From the NCBI RefSeq assembly GCF_019264485.1, contig NZ_JAHVAA010000008.1, positions 62,001 to 126,000 of the forward strand: 64,000 bases of DNA. Direction: 5' to 3'. The notes under the pieces were generated by a model. That model saw nothing but the letters and a program-made list of their open reading frames with translations, had not been told where the DNA came from and searched no databases. Positions 10,176-19,227 of the stretch are shown here, one piece after another. Position 1 is the first letter of the stretch. Each line of letters opens with the position of its first letter. The stretch comes from Sediminibacterium sp. Its GTDB lineage: Bacteria > Bacteroidota > Bacteroidia > Chitinophagales > Chitinophagaceae. Both the position numbers and the translations under genes were made by a program.

Positions 10176-11426
10176 CTATTTTGTGCGGATCGCTACCACA
10201 GGATCCATTTTAGCAGCAATAGACGCAGGAATGATACCTGAAATAATACCCAGTCCAATACATATACTCAATGCAAGGATGATGATATTGGGAGCAATAT
10301 ATATCGGAAAAGGAAGTACAGCACTCAATACCAGCGACATCAGCCAAACAAGTCCTAAGCCAATAAGTCCGCCGATAATACACAGAAATGCACTTTCGAG
10401 CAGGAATTCGGTGAGTATGGTTCTGCGTTTGGCACCAATGGCTTTTTTTAATCCAATCTGGCTCGTTCTTTCACGAACGGTTACAAACATTATATTAGCT
10501 ACACCAAAAGCTCCCACAATCAGACTCAAACCGGCAATGGCCCATCCTCCCGCACTTACCTGTCCAAAAAAGCCCCCTACCTGCTCACTGAATTGTGCTA
10601 CATCATTACAGGAGAAATTGTTTTCTTCTGCAGGACTCAGTTTCCTCAACTGTCTCATCACCCCTGTCAGTTCATCGGCCAAAGCCGGCGATGGTACATC
10701 TTTTTTACCCTGCACCATAATAAACGGACTGCTGTAATCCGGATTATATACACTGGCAAAGTAGCGGTAAGTAACAATGAGCGACTGATCATAATCAAAT
10801 CCACCCACAAAACTTTGCCCTTGTTTTTTAATAACGCCAATGATGTTTACACGTTTACCATTATAAGATACCTGTTTACCCACTGCTTTCTGCGGGTTGC
10901 CAAACAATTGTTCCGCTACCACATATCCAAGTACTGCAGATGTGGTACCTCGCATAAACTCTGCTTCATTCAGGTAACGGCCATAGTCTATATCAATGGT
11001 TTGAATGGCTGTGAATTCCTCTGTAATACCATAAATATTCACATTGCTGAGGATATTGTCCTTATAACTCAGGTTTACATTACTTGAAACAAAAAAACAG
11101 AGATTACTGGCCAACTGACTTTTGAGCTTGATAAAACGCATTTCCTCCACTTTCATGTTGGGACGTTTCATGTATTTCCACCAGGGATAATCGGGGCCTC
11201 CGCCGCTGTAGTCCCATTTGTCGATATAAATGGTATTGTTACCAAAAGCTTTGATATCGTTCTGTACCTTACGTTCCAGGCTGTCAACCGTTGCCAGTAC
11301 CCCGATAATGCAGAATATACCGATGGTAATACCAAACAGCGATAAAAAGGTACGCAGTTTATTCACGCGTAACTCCTGTAGCGCCATCCGGAAACTGTTC
11401 CATAATATATTCAGCAGTTTGAACAT
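10176..11426 (-). CDS. MacB-type ABC transporter permease
   Basis: 416 residues with the MacB architecture: one N-terminal membrane helix (FLSLFGITIGIFCIIGVLATV), a periplasmic MacB_PCD domain (about 50-280), then three C-terminal helices forming the FtsX core, including the conserved GxANIMFVTVRERTSQIGLKKAIGA stretch. Such permeases couple with a separate ATPase for mechanotransmission, antimicrobial efflux or lipoprotein work. No ATPase or membrane-fusion gene is adjacent, so its partner is elsewhere. It is followed on the same strand by tsaD about 60 bp away. Confidence 0.88.
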   Translation of the reverse strand: MFKLLNILWNSFRMALQELRVNKLRTFLSLFGITIGIFCIIGVLATVDSLERKVQNDIKAFGNNTIYIDKWDYSGGGPDYPWWKYMKRPNMKVEEMRFIKLKSQLASNLCFFVSSNVNLSYKDNILSNVNIYGITEEFTAIQTIDIDYGRYLNEAEFMRGTTSAVLGYVVAEQLFGNPQKAVGKQVSYNGKRVNIIGVIKKQGQSFVGGFDYDQSLIVTYRYFASVYNPDYSSPFIMVQGKKDVPSPALADELTGVMRQLRKLSPAEENNFSCNDVAQFSEQVGGFFGQVSAGGWAIAGLSLIVGAFGVANIMFVTVRERTSQIGLKKAIGAKRRTILTEFLLESAFLCIIGGLIGLGLVWLMSLVLSAVLPFPIYIAPNIIILALSICIGLGIISGIIPASIAAKMDPVVAIRTK

Positions 11427-11489
11427 ATTTCAAATGTAAGTGCAGATTATGGATAGAGAAACTAAATTTTATGGGCGGGGAAGGGATGA

Positions 11490-11594
11490 GACCGAAAGTC
11501 CGGAAGCCTGAAAGAAGTAGTGTACTTTTGTTTGGCTTGCTATTATTTGCATAGAGGCTTCAACGTTAAACAAGTTTCTACCGGACTTTCGGTC
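11490..11594. repeat. family C inverted repeat
   Basis: Left arm GACCGAAAGTCCGG (11490-11503) and right arm CCGGACTTTCGGTC (11581-11594) are perfect 14-bp inverted copies with a 77-base spacer; the similarity continues imperfectly on both sides. The same word recurs at about 19124, 27046, 41924, 51190 and 55422. Confidence 0.85.
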
Positions 11595-11693
11595 TTTCCA
11601 ACTACTACTGAACCATTCCGGCTTAAACATTGTTTATCAACATAAATGCATAAAAGTTTTTACGTTTTCGGAAAATGCTATTGCGTTCTGCGC

Positions 11694-11701
11694 TATTTTT
11701 G
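11694..11701 (+). promoter_or_regulatory. -7 box of the sdh operon
   Basis: TATTTTTG matches the Bacteroidota TAnnTTTG consensus and lies 30 bp before the sdhC start; a TTTT stretch lies about 27 bp further upstream (11664-11667). Confidence 0.5.
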
Positions 11702-11731
11702 CAGCGATTTCTTCAACTATAAACTTGCAAT

Positions 11732-12397
11732 ATGACCTGGAAACAAATATTTACCTCCTCTGTTGGAAAGAAGCTGGTCATGGGCTTTACCGGTATTTTC
11801 CTTATTCTCTTTCTCATTGTACATGCCGGATTGAATGCCTGTATCTGGGCCAATGATGGTGGTGAAATGTTTTTACACGCAGCCCATTTTATGGGTGCAA
11901 ACTGGGTTCCCCGTATCCTTGAAATAGGTTTATTTGCAGGATTTATCCTCCATATTATACAGGGTTACCTGCTAACCGTAGAAAACCGCAAGAAAAGATC
12001 GGTTGGGTATGCGGTGTCTTACAGCGATGGTAGCAAATGGTATAGCCGGAGCATGGGTTTACTCGGTACACTTATCCTCCTTTTCCTCATCATGCATATG
12101 TCGCATTTCTGGTTCCCTAACCGTTCCAATCAGGGTTTTCTGTTAGGACCTGAAATCAACCTGTATGAGAAAATGCAAACAGAATTCAGTGTTCTATGGG
12201 TAGTGATTCTTTATGTGATTGGCTGTATTTCACTGGCCTACCACCTTGCGCATGGTTTCCAGAGCGCTTTTAAAACACTGGGTGTTCACAATAAAAAATA
12301 CAATAAAATGCTGACCAGCATCGGGTATGGTTTCTCAATCATCGTACCTCTGGTATTCGCGATGATGCCCATCAGCTTTTATTTTAAATGGATTTAG
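11732..12397 (+). CDS. sdhC: succinate dehydrogenase cytochrome b subunit
   Basis: 221 residues with five predicted membrane helices, the layout of the b558-type membrane anchor of succinate dehydrogenase/fumarate reductase. It anchors SdhA and SdhB, binds heme b (conserved His in HAGLN, HIIQG, HMSHFW and HLAHGF) and passes electrons to menaquinone. It is the first gene of the sdhCAB operon, with a consensus promoter box just upstream. The 83-bp gap to sdhA holds an AAAAGTGAAAAGT palindrome. Confidence 0.95.
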   Translation: MTWKQIFTSSVGKKLVMGFTGIFLILFLIVHAGLNACIWANDGGEMFLHAAHFMGANWVPRILEIGLFAGFILHIIQGYLLTVENRKKRSVGYAVSYSDGSKWYSRSMGLLGTLILLFLIMHMSHFWFPNRSNQGFLLGPEINLYEKMQTEFSVLWVVILYVIGCISLAYHLAHGFQSAFKTLGVHNKKYNKMLTSIGYGFSIIVPLVFAMMPISFYFKWI

Positions 12398-12402
12398 TAA
12401 TA

Positions 12403-12465
12403 AAGTCAAAAGTGAAAAGTCTGAAGTAAAAGACCCTTCACTTTTCACGATTCACTTTTCACGTT
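12403..12465. repeat. AAAAGTGAAAAGT palindrome between sdhC and sdhA
   Basis: Left arm 12403-12428 contains AAAAGTGAAAAGT and CTGAAG; the right arm 12435-12465 contains CTTCACTTTTCAC twice. The arms pair imperfectly. It sits inside the operon transcript, so it would form a hairpin in the sdhC-sdhA mRNA. Confidence 0.7.
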
Positions 12466-12480
12466 ATAAACACATCTCGT

Positions 12481-14454
12481 ATGTTGAATGCGAAAATACC
12501 TGCCGGGCCATTGGAAAGCAAATGGACAGATTACAAGGGACACTGTAAGTTGGTGAATCCGGCCAACAAACGCAAGCTGGAAGTGATCATCGTAGGTACC
12601 GGTCTGGCCGGTGCTTCTGCGGCCGCTTCACTGGGTGAACTGGGCTATAAAGTGAAAGCTTTCTGTTTCCAGGATTCGCCCCGCCGGGCTCACTCTATTG
12701 CCGCGCAGGGTGGTATCAATGCCGCCAAGAACTATCAGAATGATGGCGACAGTGTTTTTCGTTTGTTCTACGATACCATTAAAGGAGGCGACTACCGTGC
12801 CCGTGAAGCCAATGTGCATCGCCTGGCTGAAGTGAGTACCAATATTATTGACCAGTGTGTGGCACAGGGTGTTCCCTTTGCCCGTGAATATGGCGGACTA
12901 CTGAGCAACCGTTCTTTTGGTGGTACACAGGTACAAAGAACTTTTTATGCTGCCGGACAAACAGGTCAGCAGTTATTGATAGGTGCTTACCAGGCCCTCG
13001 AGCGTCAGGTGGCATTGGGTAACGTAAAAATGTACAGCCGTCACGAAATGCTGGAGATCGTTAAAATCGATGGAAAAGCACGCGGTATTATTGCACGTGA
13101 CCTCGTTAGTGGTGAACTCGAACGCCATTTCGGACATGCGGTATTATTGTGTTCGGGTGGTTATGGTAATGTATTCTACCTCTCTACCAATGCCATGGGC
13201 AGCAATGTAACTGCAGCCTGGAAAGCACACAGACAGGGTGCTTTATTTAGTAACCCCTGTTTTACACAGATTCACCCTACCTGTATTCCGGTAAGTGGCG
13301 ATCATCAGTCGAAACTGACACTTATGTCGGAGTCGCTGCGTAACGACGGACGTATATGGGTACCCAAAAAACAGAACGATACCCGTAAGGCTACAGATAT
13401 ACCTGAAGAAGAAAGAGATTATTACCTCGAAAGAAGATATCCGGCATTTGGTAACCTGGTTCCCCGCGACGTAGCATCGCGCGCTGCAAAGGAAAGATGT
13501 GATGCCGGTTATGGGGTAGGCTCATCGAAACAGGCCGTTTATCTTGATTATGCTTCTGCCATTGAACGTTATGGCCGTACAGAAGCCAATAAACAAGGTA
13601 GAAACAATGTTAGTCTCGAAGAAATCATCGCCATGGGTAAAGAAGTGGTGAAAGAGAAATATGGTAACCTGTTCGATATGTATGAAAAGATCACAGGCGA
13701 AAATCCATATGAAGTGCCCATGCGCATCTACCCTGCTGTACACTATACAATGGGTGGACTATGGGTGGATTATGAATTACAAACTACGGTTCCGGGTTTG
13801 TATGCATTGGGAGAAGCCAATTTTAGTGACCATGGTGCCAACCGTTTAGGTGCTTCTGCATTGATGCAGGGTTTGGCAGATGGTTATTTTGTTATCCCCT
13901 ATACTATTGGTAATTACCTTGCCGACGAAATTTACAGCAAAGCCATTGCTACCGATCACCCCGCATTTGCGGAAGCAGAGAAGGCAGTTAGTGACAGGAT
14001 CAATCAACTGATGAATATCAGGGGAAAACAGTCTGTTGAAAGTTTCCACAAACGTCTGGGTAAGATCATGTGGGACAAATGTGGTATGGCCAGAAATGAA
14101 GAAGGACTGAAACAGGCTATTCAGGAAATACAGGCACTGAAAAAAGAATTCTGGAGTGATGTGCGTATTCCCGGTGAAATCAACGGCATGAACCCTGAGT
14201 TGGATAAAGCCAATCGTGTTGCCGACTTTATTGAACTGGGTGAACTCATGTGTATAGATGCACTGAACCGTAATGAAAGCTGTGGCGGACATTTCCGTGA
14301 AGAATCACAGACAGAAGAAGGTGAAGCCATGAGAGATGATGCCAACTTTATGTATGTAGCCGCCTGGGAATTCAAAGGCGAACACCAGTGGGAACTGCAT
14401 AAAGAAGCCTTGAATTATGATGTAATTAAGCCAAGCCAGCGGAATTATAAATAA
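12481..14454 (+). CDS. sdhA: succinate dehydrogenase/fumarate reductase flavoprotein subunit
   Basis: 657 residues. It has an FAD-binding [10 protein letters not shown] (39-48), H71 in [11 protein letters not shown] as the covalent FAD attachment site, the substrate and catalytic region HPTCIP...[20 protein letters not shown] and the C-terminal [10 protein letters not shown]. It oxidises succinate to fumarate in the TCA cycle at the cytoplasmic face of the inner membrane. It is the second gene of the sdh operon. The distance to sdhB (539 bp) is unusually large because an extra gene and repeat arms lie between them. Confidence 0.97.
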   Translation: MLNAKIPAGPLESKWTDYKGHCKLVNPANKRKLEVIIVGTGLAGASAAASLGELGYKVKAFCFQDSPRRAHSIAAQGGINAAKNYQNDGDSVFRLFYDTIKGGDYRAREANVHRLAEVSTNIIDQCVAQGVPFAREYGGLLSNRSFGGTQVQRTFYAAGQTGQQLLIGAYQALERQVALGNVKMYSRHEMLEIVKIDGKARGIIARDLVSGELERHFGHAVLLCSGGYGNVFYLSTNAMGSNVTAAWKAHRQGALFSNPCFTQIHPTCIPVSGDHQSKLTLMSESLRNDGRIWVPKKQNDTRKATDIPEEERDYYLERRYPAFGNLVPRDVASRAAKERCDAGYGVGSSKQAVYLDYASAIERYGRTEANKQGRNNVSLEEIIAMGKEVVKEKYGNLFDMYEKITGENPYEVPMRIYPAVHYTMGGLWVDYELQTTVPGLYALGEANFSDHGANRLGASALMQGLADGYFVIPYTIGNYLADEIYSKAIATDHPAFAEAEKAVSDRINQLMNIRGKQSVESFHKRLGKIMWDKCGMARNEEGLKQAIQEIQALKKEFWSDVRIPGEINGMNPELDKANRVADFIELGELMCIDALNRNESCGGHFREESQTEEGEAMRDDANFMYVAAWEFKGEHQWELHKEALNYDVIKPSQRNYK

Positions 14455-14457
14455 TTA

Positions 14458-14505
14458 GGAAATGTGGCAATTTGGAAATTTGGAAATAAAATTGCCCATT
14501 TTCGA
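14458..14505. repeat. family A left arm flanking the four-helix-bundle gene
   Basis: Starts 4 bp after the sdhA stop. It reads GGAAATGTGGCAATTTGGAA followed by another TTTGGAAAT unit, and ends in a local hairpin GGCAATTT (14466-14473)/AAATTGCC (14489-14496). It is nearly identical to the family A core GGAAATGTGCTAATTTGGAA seen at 33583-33748, 56091-56190 and 59326-59427, and is inverted relative to the arm at 14952-14988. Confidence 0.85.
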
Positions 14506-14593
14506 TAGTTGATTAGTACCCAGGGTGGAGCGTGAGAGAAAATTTGAATTGATAGTAAATTGAGATTTATTTCAATGACTTTAATTCAAGCTT

Positions 14594-14944
14594 ATGCGGC
14601 GAGATAAGGATAATTTGATCGTAAGGAAAGCAATTGAGTTTTCTTTGAAGATCATTAGATATACTGAAGTTCTTGAACAAAACAGGAAATTTGTAATTGC
14701 GAAACAGTTATTGCGATCTGCCACTTCTATTGGCGCGAATGTTTGTGAGGCCCAGAATGCAGAAAGTAAAGCCGATTTCGTTCACAAAATGAAGATCGCC
14801 TCTAAAGAAGCTAGTGAAACTTTATATTGGCTGATCTTGTGTGAACGAAGTGATAACTATCATTTTGATGTACAGATTAGAAATGATGTTGATGAAATCA
14901 TCAGGATACTTTCTAAAATAGTCTCTACATCGAAGTCGTACTAA
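14594..14944 (+). CDS. four-helix-bundle protein (S23/IVP family, Avd-like) inside the sdh operon
   Basis: 116 residues matching the four-helix-bundle family first described from ORFs inside 23S rRNA intervening sequences. Diagnostic stretches are [18 protein letters not shown] and [16 protein letters not shown]. The family is homologous to Avd, the accessory protein of diversity-generating retroelements, and forms pentameric barrels with a basic, nucleic-acid-binding surface (family knowledge). No reverse transcriptase or template repeat lies nearby. The gene interrupts sdhA-sdhB and is bracketed by inverted AATTTGGAAATTTGG arms that recur elsewhere in the window. Its role is unknown; I infer it is the protein of a small element rather than part of succinate dehydrogenase. 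Confidence 0.9.
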   Translation: MRRDKDNLIVRKAIEFSLKIIRYTEVLEQNRKFVIAKQLLRSATSIGANVCEAQNAESKADFVHKMKIASKEASETLYWLILCERSDNYHFDVQIRNDVDEIIRILSKIVSTSKSY

Positions 14945-14951
14945 CTGCCCT

Positions 14952-14988
14952 CATTTTCAAATTTCCAAATTTCCAAATTTTCAAATTG
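14952..14988. repeat. family A right arm flanking the four-helix-bundle gene
   Basis: Contains AAATTTCCAAATTTCCAAAT and is the inverted counterpart of the 14458-14487 arm. It ends 5 bp before the sdhB start, so it also forms the sdhB leader. A nearly identical sequence sits immediately before the prmA start (29707-29736). Confidence 0.85.
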
Positions 14989-14993
14989 TTACC

Positions 14994-15755
14994 ATGGAAC
15001 ATTATACAATGAATCTGAATCTTAAAGTCTGGAGACAAAAGAATAGTGCTAGCAAGGGCGAGTTTAAACTCTATAGAGTAGAAAACATTTCTTCGGAAAT
15101 GAGTTTCCTGGAGATGTTTGATGTGTTGAATGAGCAACTCATCCGCGACGGTGAAGATCCGGTTACGTTTGACCATGACTGTCGGGAAGGTATCTGCGGA
15201 GCCTGTTCCATGTATATTAATGGCAAACCCCATGGTCCATGGCAGGCCAATACCACCTGTCAGTTACATATGCGCGCTTTTAAAGACGGTGACACTGTGG
15301 TGGTAGAACCCTGGAGAGCCAATGCTTTTCCTGTAATCAAAGACCTGATGGTTGACCGTACTGCATTCGACCGTATTATCCAGGCCGGTGGTTATATCAG
15401 TGTAAATACCGGTAATGCCGTTGATGGTAATGCTTTACCGATTGAAAAAGACAAAGCAGATGCTTCCTTTGCAGCAGCCATGTGTATTGGTTGTGGTGCC
15501 TGTGTAGCAGCCTGTAAAAATAGTTCGGCCATGTTGTTCCTCAGTGCCAAAGTATCGCATCTGGCCCTGTTACCGCAGGGAGCACCTGAACGCAAATCGC
15601 GCGTAATGAATATGGTGGCACAGATGGATAAAGAAGGTTTTGGTTCATGTACCAATACAGGAGCATGCGAAGCTACCTGTCCGAAAGAAATTTCCATCAG
15701 CAATATTGCCCGACTCAATCAGGAATATTTGATGGCGGGGCTGACTGCTGAATAA
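14994..15755 (+). CDS. sdhB: succinate dehydrogenase/fumarate reductase iron-sulfur subunit
   Basis: 253 residues. It has C63, C68, C71 and C89 for the [2Fe-2S] cluster ([10 protein letters not shown]...C) and C164, C167, C170, C174, C219, C225 and C229 for the [4Fe-4S] and [3Fe-4S] clusters ([23 protein letters not shown]). It passes electrons from SdhA to the heme/quinone subunit. ATG 14994 is used; ATG 15009 (MNLNLKVW) is an equally plausible start that leaves more room after the repeat arm. A strong terminator follows at 15792-15825. Confidence 0.96.
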   Translation: MEHYTMNLNLKVWRQKNSASKGEFKLYRVENISSEMSFLEMFDVLNEQLIRDGEDPVTFDHDCREGICGACSMYINGKPHGPWQANTTCQLHMRAFKDGDTVVVEPWRANAFPVIKDLMVDRTAFDRIIQAGGYISVNTGNAVDGNALPIEKDKADASFAAAMCIGCGACVAACKNSSAMLFLSAKVSHLALLPQGAPERKSRVMNMVAQMDKEGFGSCTNTGACEATCPKEISISNIARLNQEYLMAGLTAE

Positions 15756-15791
15756 GCTGCTAGCCACTCGCTACCAGCTACTAGTTTTTTG

Positions 15792-15825
15792 AAAAGCATC
15801 CGGTAAACCGGATGCTTTTTTAATT
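15792..15825 (+). terminator. rho-independent terminator of the sdh operon
   Basis: Perfect 13-bp stem AAAAGCATCCGGT / ACCGGATGCTTTT (15792-15804 with 15807-15819), a 2-base loop and a T-run continuing after the stem. Confidence 0.85.
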
Positions 15826-15883
15826 TTAGGCACTCGCTATAAAGAATGGTGGGGCATTTCGCTCGAAGCTCATGGCTCACAGC

Positions 15884-16396
15884 TTACTTTTTCTTCAGAA
15901 AAAAAGCACTGATTAAAGACACTACCAAACCTACCGGTAATATTTCCGTATAGGTGATTAAGGCATTGAAGAAGGGATTCTTATACATTTCATTGAACTT
16001 GGCTATTTCGGCTGTTTTTTTAGCCAGTTCCGCTGCTGTAGCGCCCGACTCCTTGGCTTTTGCCAGTGTTTCTTTAGCATATATTTCCGCAAAATCTGTA
16101 AATACATAGAAATATTCGAACAGCCAGGTCACCACATAAAAGGTTGAAGTAATCAATGCAATCAGCAAACCTATTTTAAAAGCTTTGCCAAAGCTGATGA
16201 GTCCACTGTTGTATTTATCTCTATAGCTTTTTATCCCAACAAAAATGAAGATAAATGCCAGGATCATCGAGGCATATCCATAGATCATCCCATTCTCGAA
16301 ATCTCCTGTGCTCTTAAAATACAGGGTTGCAAGTACCATGAGTGCACTCACAATAAAACCACCAATGATGCCATTAATAAGGATTACTTTTTTCAT
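15884..16396 (-). CDS. DUF4199 membrane protein
   Basis: 170 residues from the start MKKVILING (ATG 16396). The frame stays open upstream to 16492, but the extension lacks membrane-protein character. Four hydrophobic segments are visible: near the N-terminus, ASMILAFIFIFVGI, FKIGLLIALITSTFYVVTWLF and GLVVSLISAFFL at the C-terminus. An Ala/Lys/Glu-rich soluble loop lies between the third and fourth. This matches DUF4199, a Bacteroidota inner-membrane family of unknown function. It lies downstream of, and in the same direction as, a membrane-attached LuxR regulator. Confidence 0.85.
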   Translation of the reverse strand: MKKVILINGIIGGFIVSALMVLATLYFKSTGDFENGMIYGYASMILAFIFIFVGIKSYRDKYNSGLISFGKAFKIGLLIALITSTFYVVTWLFEYFYVFTDFAEIYAKETLAKAKESGATAAELAKKTAEIAKFNEMYKNPFFNALITYTEILPVGLVVSLISAFFLKKK

Positions 16397-16515
16397 GTAA
16401 GTTGTTTTTCGATTTAAAAGATTATTCGCAAAATCGATCCAATCCGAACAATCGGGTTCATACTTTCGGGTGATTTTAGTTGCATACCCCAATATTCACC
16501 CTTAAGTATGGGATT

Positions 16516-16977
16516 TTATGGAATCAACCCCAGTCTTTTCGCCTTCTCAATAGCCTGTACCCTTTTCCCTACATCTAGTTTTTCAAACAAACGGGCCAGA
16601 TGCGTTTTTATGGTATTGGGGGATACAAACAATTGTGCTGCTATTTCCTGGTTACTCAAACCAGTGGCCATCAGTTGCAGCACTTCCATTTCGCGACTGC
16701 TGATGCCCAATTCATATACCAGCTTTTGATTGAGTTCAAAAGGTAAACTTGTATCGCGGTAAACGATCTTCTCCATTACCTCTGTCCTGATCTTTGGTCT
16801 CGTGAGTTTTTTCGATAACCAGATACCAATGATCAGAAAAAAAACGGCAATAAAAACGGCATACACTTCAAATGCATGTTCATATAAAAGGTATTTCAGT
16901 TCCATCCATCGCAATAATGCCAGTAACAGCGCCAGACTTAATCCATACCAAATAAGTAATTGATATTTTTTGAACAT
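16516..16977 (-). CDS. membrane-anchored LuxR-family transcriptional regulator
   Basis: 153 residues: two N-terminal membrane helices (LIWYGLSLALLLALLRW and FEVYAVFIAVFFLIIGIWL) followed by a GerE/LuxR helix-turn-helix (about 90-150) with ELGISSREMEVLQLMATGLSNQEIAAQLFVSPNTIKTHL. It has no receiver domain, so activation is not by the usual phosphorelay. The DUF4199 gene lies 119 bp downstream in the same direction and may be its partner or target. This membrane-tethered arrangement is common in Bacteroidota. Confidence 0.9.
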   Translation of the reverse strand: MFKKYQLLIWYGLSLALLLALLRWMELKYLLYEHAFEVYAVFIAVFFLIIGIWLSKKLTRPKIRTEVMEKIVYRDTSLPFELNQKLVYELGISSREMEVLQLMATGLSNQEIAAQLFVSPNTIKTHLARLFEKLDVGKRVQAIEKAKRLGLIP

Positions 16978-17024
16978 AAAAATTCACTTCGTATCTAAGA
17001 TAATAACTAAGCAGGAAAGCACAC

Positions 17025-17032
17025 TACCTTTG
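17025..17032 (+). promoter_or_regulatory. -7 box overlapping the trmN6 start region
   Basis: TACCTTTG, a perfect TAnnTTTG match ending 4 bp before the only available start codon (GTG 17037). A transcript from this box would have almost no leader. Confidence 0.5.
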
Positions 17033-17036
17033 TAGC

Positions 17037-17753
17037 GTGCCCAACTCTTATTTTCAATTTAAACAGTTTACCATCCACCAGCAGCAGGCTGCTATGAAAG
17101 TATGTACCGATGCCTGTTTATTTGGGGCATGGGGGGCAAAGAAGATACAAGAAAACAAGTTTCAGGGTTCAAGATTACTGGACATTGGAACTGGAACCGG
17201 ATTACTCGCATTGATGCTGGCTCAACAATTTAATGGCAGCATCGATGCCATTGACATTGATGCTGATGCAGCAAAACAGGCCAGAGAAAATGTAAATGCC
17301 TCTCCATGGAGCAACAGCATACAAGTGCATCATATGCCCCTCAGTGATTTGGATAAGAAAGGATATCATTTCATCATTTCCAATCCGCCTTTTTATGAGC
17401 AGGATTTAAGAAGTACAGATAAACAGCGAAACCTGGCGCTACATGATACCGGACTAACGATTAAAGAACTATGGAGCTATGTAAGCAAGGCTATTCATCC
17501 GGATGGTTTGTTTGCCGTACTGTTACCCTATCACCGGTTTGAAGATTGTTTGCAGCATGCAGGTAAAAACAGCTTTTCTCTTCATGAAAAAGTAGAAGTA
17601 CACCAGACAGAAAACCATGCACCATTCAGGGTGATGCTTTTGTTTGGGAAAGAAAAGAAACTACCTGTTCAGAAAAGTATGGTTATTAAACAGGAAGGTA
17701 CTTATTCACCTGCATTCACGGCTTTGTTACAGGATTATTATCTGTATTTATAG
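17037..17753 (+). CDS. trmN6: tRNA1(Val) (adenine(37)-N6)-methyltransferase-like
   Basis: 238 residues of the TrmN6/YfiC family. SAM-binding motif LLDIGTGTG (47-55), acidic residues IDIDADA (72-78) and the adenine-specific NPPF catalytic motif (116-119). The N-terminal FKQFTIHQQQAAMKVCTDACLFGAW matches the family, so the protein must begin at GTG 17037; an in-frame stop lies at 17004-17006 and no ATG is available. It modifies A37 of tRNA-Val in E. coli (family knowledge). The D2-like palindrome at 17812-17880 lies just downstream. Confidence 0.9.
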   Translation: MPNSYFQFKQFTIHQQQAAMKVCTDACLFGAWGAKKIQENKFQGSRLLDIGTGTGLLALMLAQQFNGSIDAIDIDADAAKQARENVNASPWSNSIQVHHMPLSDLDKKGYHFIISNPPFYEQDLRSTDKQRNLALHDTGLTIKELWSYVSKAIHPDGLFAVLLPYHRFEDCLQHAGKNSFSLHEKVEVHQTENHAPFRVMLLFGKEKKLPVQKSMVIKQEGTYSPAFTALLQDYYLYL

Positions 17754-17811
17754 CATCAGAACACAATAAATATTATCATTACTAATGGTACTCTTTACGG
17801 AGTGAATGAAT

Positions 17812-17880
17812 GGAACGCAGATCATCGTGATTCTCAAGATTTATCATGAAAAATCATGACAATCATGATGATCAGTGTTC
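17812..17880. repeat. family D palindrome (ATCATGA type)
   Basis: Stem of about 30 bp with few mismatches: left GAACGCAGATCATC... and right ...GATGATCAGTGTTC around the loop ATCATGAA (17843-17850). It shares the loop and arm words with the perfect palindrome at 26085-26144. It lies between the convergent ends of trmN6 and the dehydrogenase gene, where it could terminate both transcripts. Confidence 0.85.
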
Positions 17881-17900
17881 TATTCCTGTATGCAGATTTC

Positions 17901-19100
17901 TCAACGAGCCGCATAATCCGACAGGTAGGTAAAATGTGACGTGAGTTGTCCGTTTTGCAAAATAGTGGCACGATCCAAAGTATCAGTCCCGCCTTTTATT
18001 ATATCTTCCAGCACATATTTGATCAACTGTTCCCCAAAATATTTACTCGCATCGCGCGGTAATTCATTGGGCAGATTGCCTACAGCCATTACATCTACAC
18101 TTCCCGACAGGTATGGTTCCGTTTTTTCAACACTGTTTTTATCAACACCGTATACCGGGTCGTCAATGGTTGCATCGCCAAGGTTACAGGGTATACTTCC
18201 TCCCTTATCATCAGTAATATCTGCTATGGTTTGAATGCGGAATGACGGGTTTTTCATATCATCCATTTCAAACAAACGAGGTATTTGTTGATCCCAGTAA
18301 ATACCATTCATCAGTATATCAGTATGCGGATAATACTGTTTAAAAACACATTCGTATTCACCCGGTGATGCATGAAAATGATCCCGCTGATAAGTTCCGT
18401 TCTCTTTATGACGATACAAATCGGCTCCTTTCAAATGCACATAAACAGGGTAACTGAAAGAGCGGCTTATATATTCATCCGGTTCCACTTCCTGCACATC
18501 CATCAAATTCATGATCTCCAGGATACCATGAGCCACACGGCCACTACCAGTTACTGCTATTTTAATATTGGGAAGTTTTAATCCAAAGTATGTATGAATG
18601 AGTTCACGATAATCTTTTACATCTACCACCCTGTTCAACTGATACGCGCCTGTTCTGTTGCCATAACACATAATACCATTATGCGCCCCAACAATTCCTG
18701 CAAAAAAACCAAAACCAATAATGCGTTGCCCGTCTTCATGTTCCAGACACTCATAATCAATCAGGGTAATATTTTTATCGATCAGGGCATGCATCAATGC
18801 ACGGTTATAGGGCTGCTTCTTCTTGGTATGAGAAAAGAACAGGTAAGTTTTATTGGCCAGTAACATATCAACCGGCACTTCTTTTATGCCCAGTAGTATG
18901 GAGCAGGCAGACAGGTCATCGGTTATTTCAATTCCCGCGTCGGCATATTCCTGGTCGCTGAAACAGCGGTTGGGAGAGCGTTGAACCAGTATCTTACAGC
19001 CTTCCACATGTTTTTGCAGCCATTTGCACTGCCCCGGCGTAAGTGCCACCCGGTTATCTGCCGGAATTTTTCCCTCTCTGATAAGTCCGATTACGAGCAT
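17901..19100 (-). CDS. alanine dehydrogenase / saccharopine dehydrogenase-like NAD(P)-dependent oxidoreductase
   Basis: 399 residues from MLVIGLIREGKIPADNRVAL. The N-terminal AlaDh/PNT substrate domain (REGK...RVALTP) is followed by a nucleotide-binding region (KIAVTGSGRVAHGILE) and a C-terminal part with the invariant CNLGDATIDDP. Members of this family include alanine dehydrogenase and lysine-forming saccharopine dehydrogenase; the divergent middle region (YPHTDILMNGIYWD) fits the latter better, but the substrate cannot be fixed from sequence alone. The frame stays open up to 19181, but the extension (MNNYCYSS...) is encoded by the family C palindrome, so I chose ATG 19100. Confidence 0.8.
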   Translation of the reverse strand: MLVIGLIREGKIPADNRVALTPGQCKWLQKHVEGCKILVQRSPNRCFSDQEYADAGIEITDDLSACSILLGIKEVPVDMLLANKTYLFFSHTKKKQPYNRALMHALIDKNITLIDYECLEHEDGQRIIGFGFFAGIVGAHNGIMCYGNRTGAYQLNRVVDVKDYRELIHTYFGLKLPNIKIAVTGSGRVAHGILEIMNLMDVQEVEPDEYISRSFSYPVYVHLKGADLYRHKENGTYQRDHFHASPGEYECVFKQYYPHTDILMNGIYWDQQIPRLFEMDDMKNPSFRIQTIADITDDKGGSIPCNLGDATIDDPVYGVDKNSVEKTEPYLSGSVDVMAVGNLPNELPRDASKYFGEQLIKYVLEDIIKGGTDTLDRATILQNGQLTSHFTYLSDYAAR

Positions 19101-19123
19101 TCGAGTAATTTTGTGGAAAGATA

Positions 19124-19219
19124 GGGAGAAGTCCGAAAGTCGGCGAGTCCGGAAGTCCGAAGAGTAGCAATAGTTATTCATCTTACTTCCGGTCTTCCGG
19201 ACTGTCGGACTCCCGGACT
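19124..19219. repeat. family C palindrome between divergent dehydrogenase and hscB
   Basis: Left part has GTCCGAAAGTCGGCGAGTCC and GGAAGTCCGAAG; the right part has CTTCCGGTCTTCCGGACTGT and GGACTCCCGGACT. The arms pair imperfectly in an order-preserving way. The element fills the whole divergent promoter region and ends 8 bp before the hscB start. Confidence 0.8.
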
Positions 19220-19227
19220 AAAATACC

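Larger units (their letters stand above)
11427..11731. other. divergent intergenic region with family C palindrome and sdh promoter
   Basis: 305 bp without a gene, between the divergent permease and sdhC. It contains an inverted repeat of the CCGAAAGTCCGG family and a consensus -7 box before sdhC, both listed separately. Confidence 0.6.

Noticed and set aside
14594..14944. Diversity-generating retroelement (Avd homologue)
   Set aside because: No reverse transcriptase frame and no template/variable repeat pair with A-biased differences is visible near the gene.
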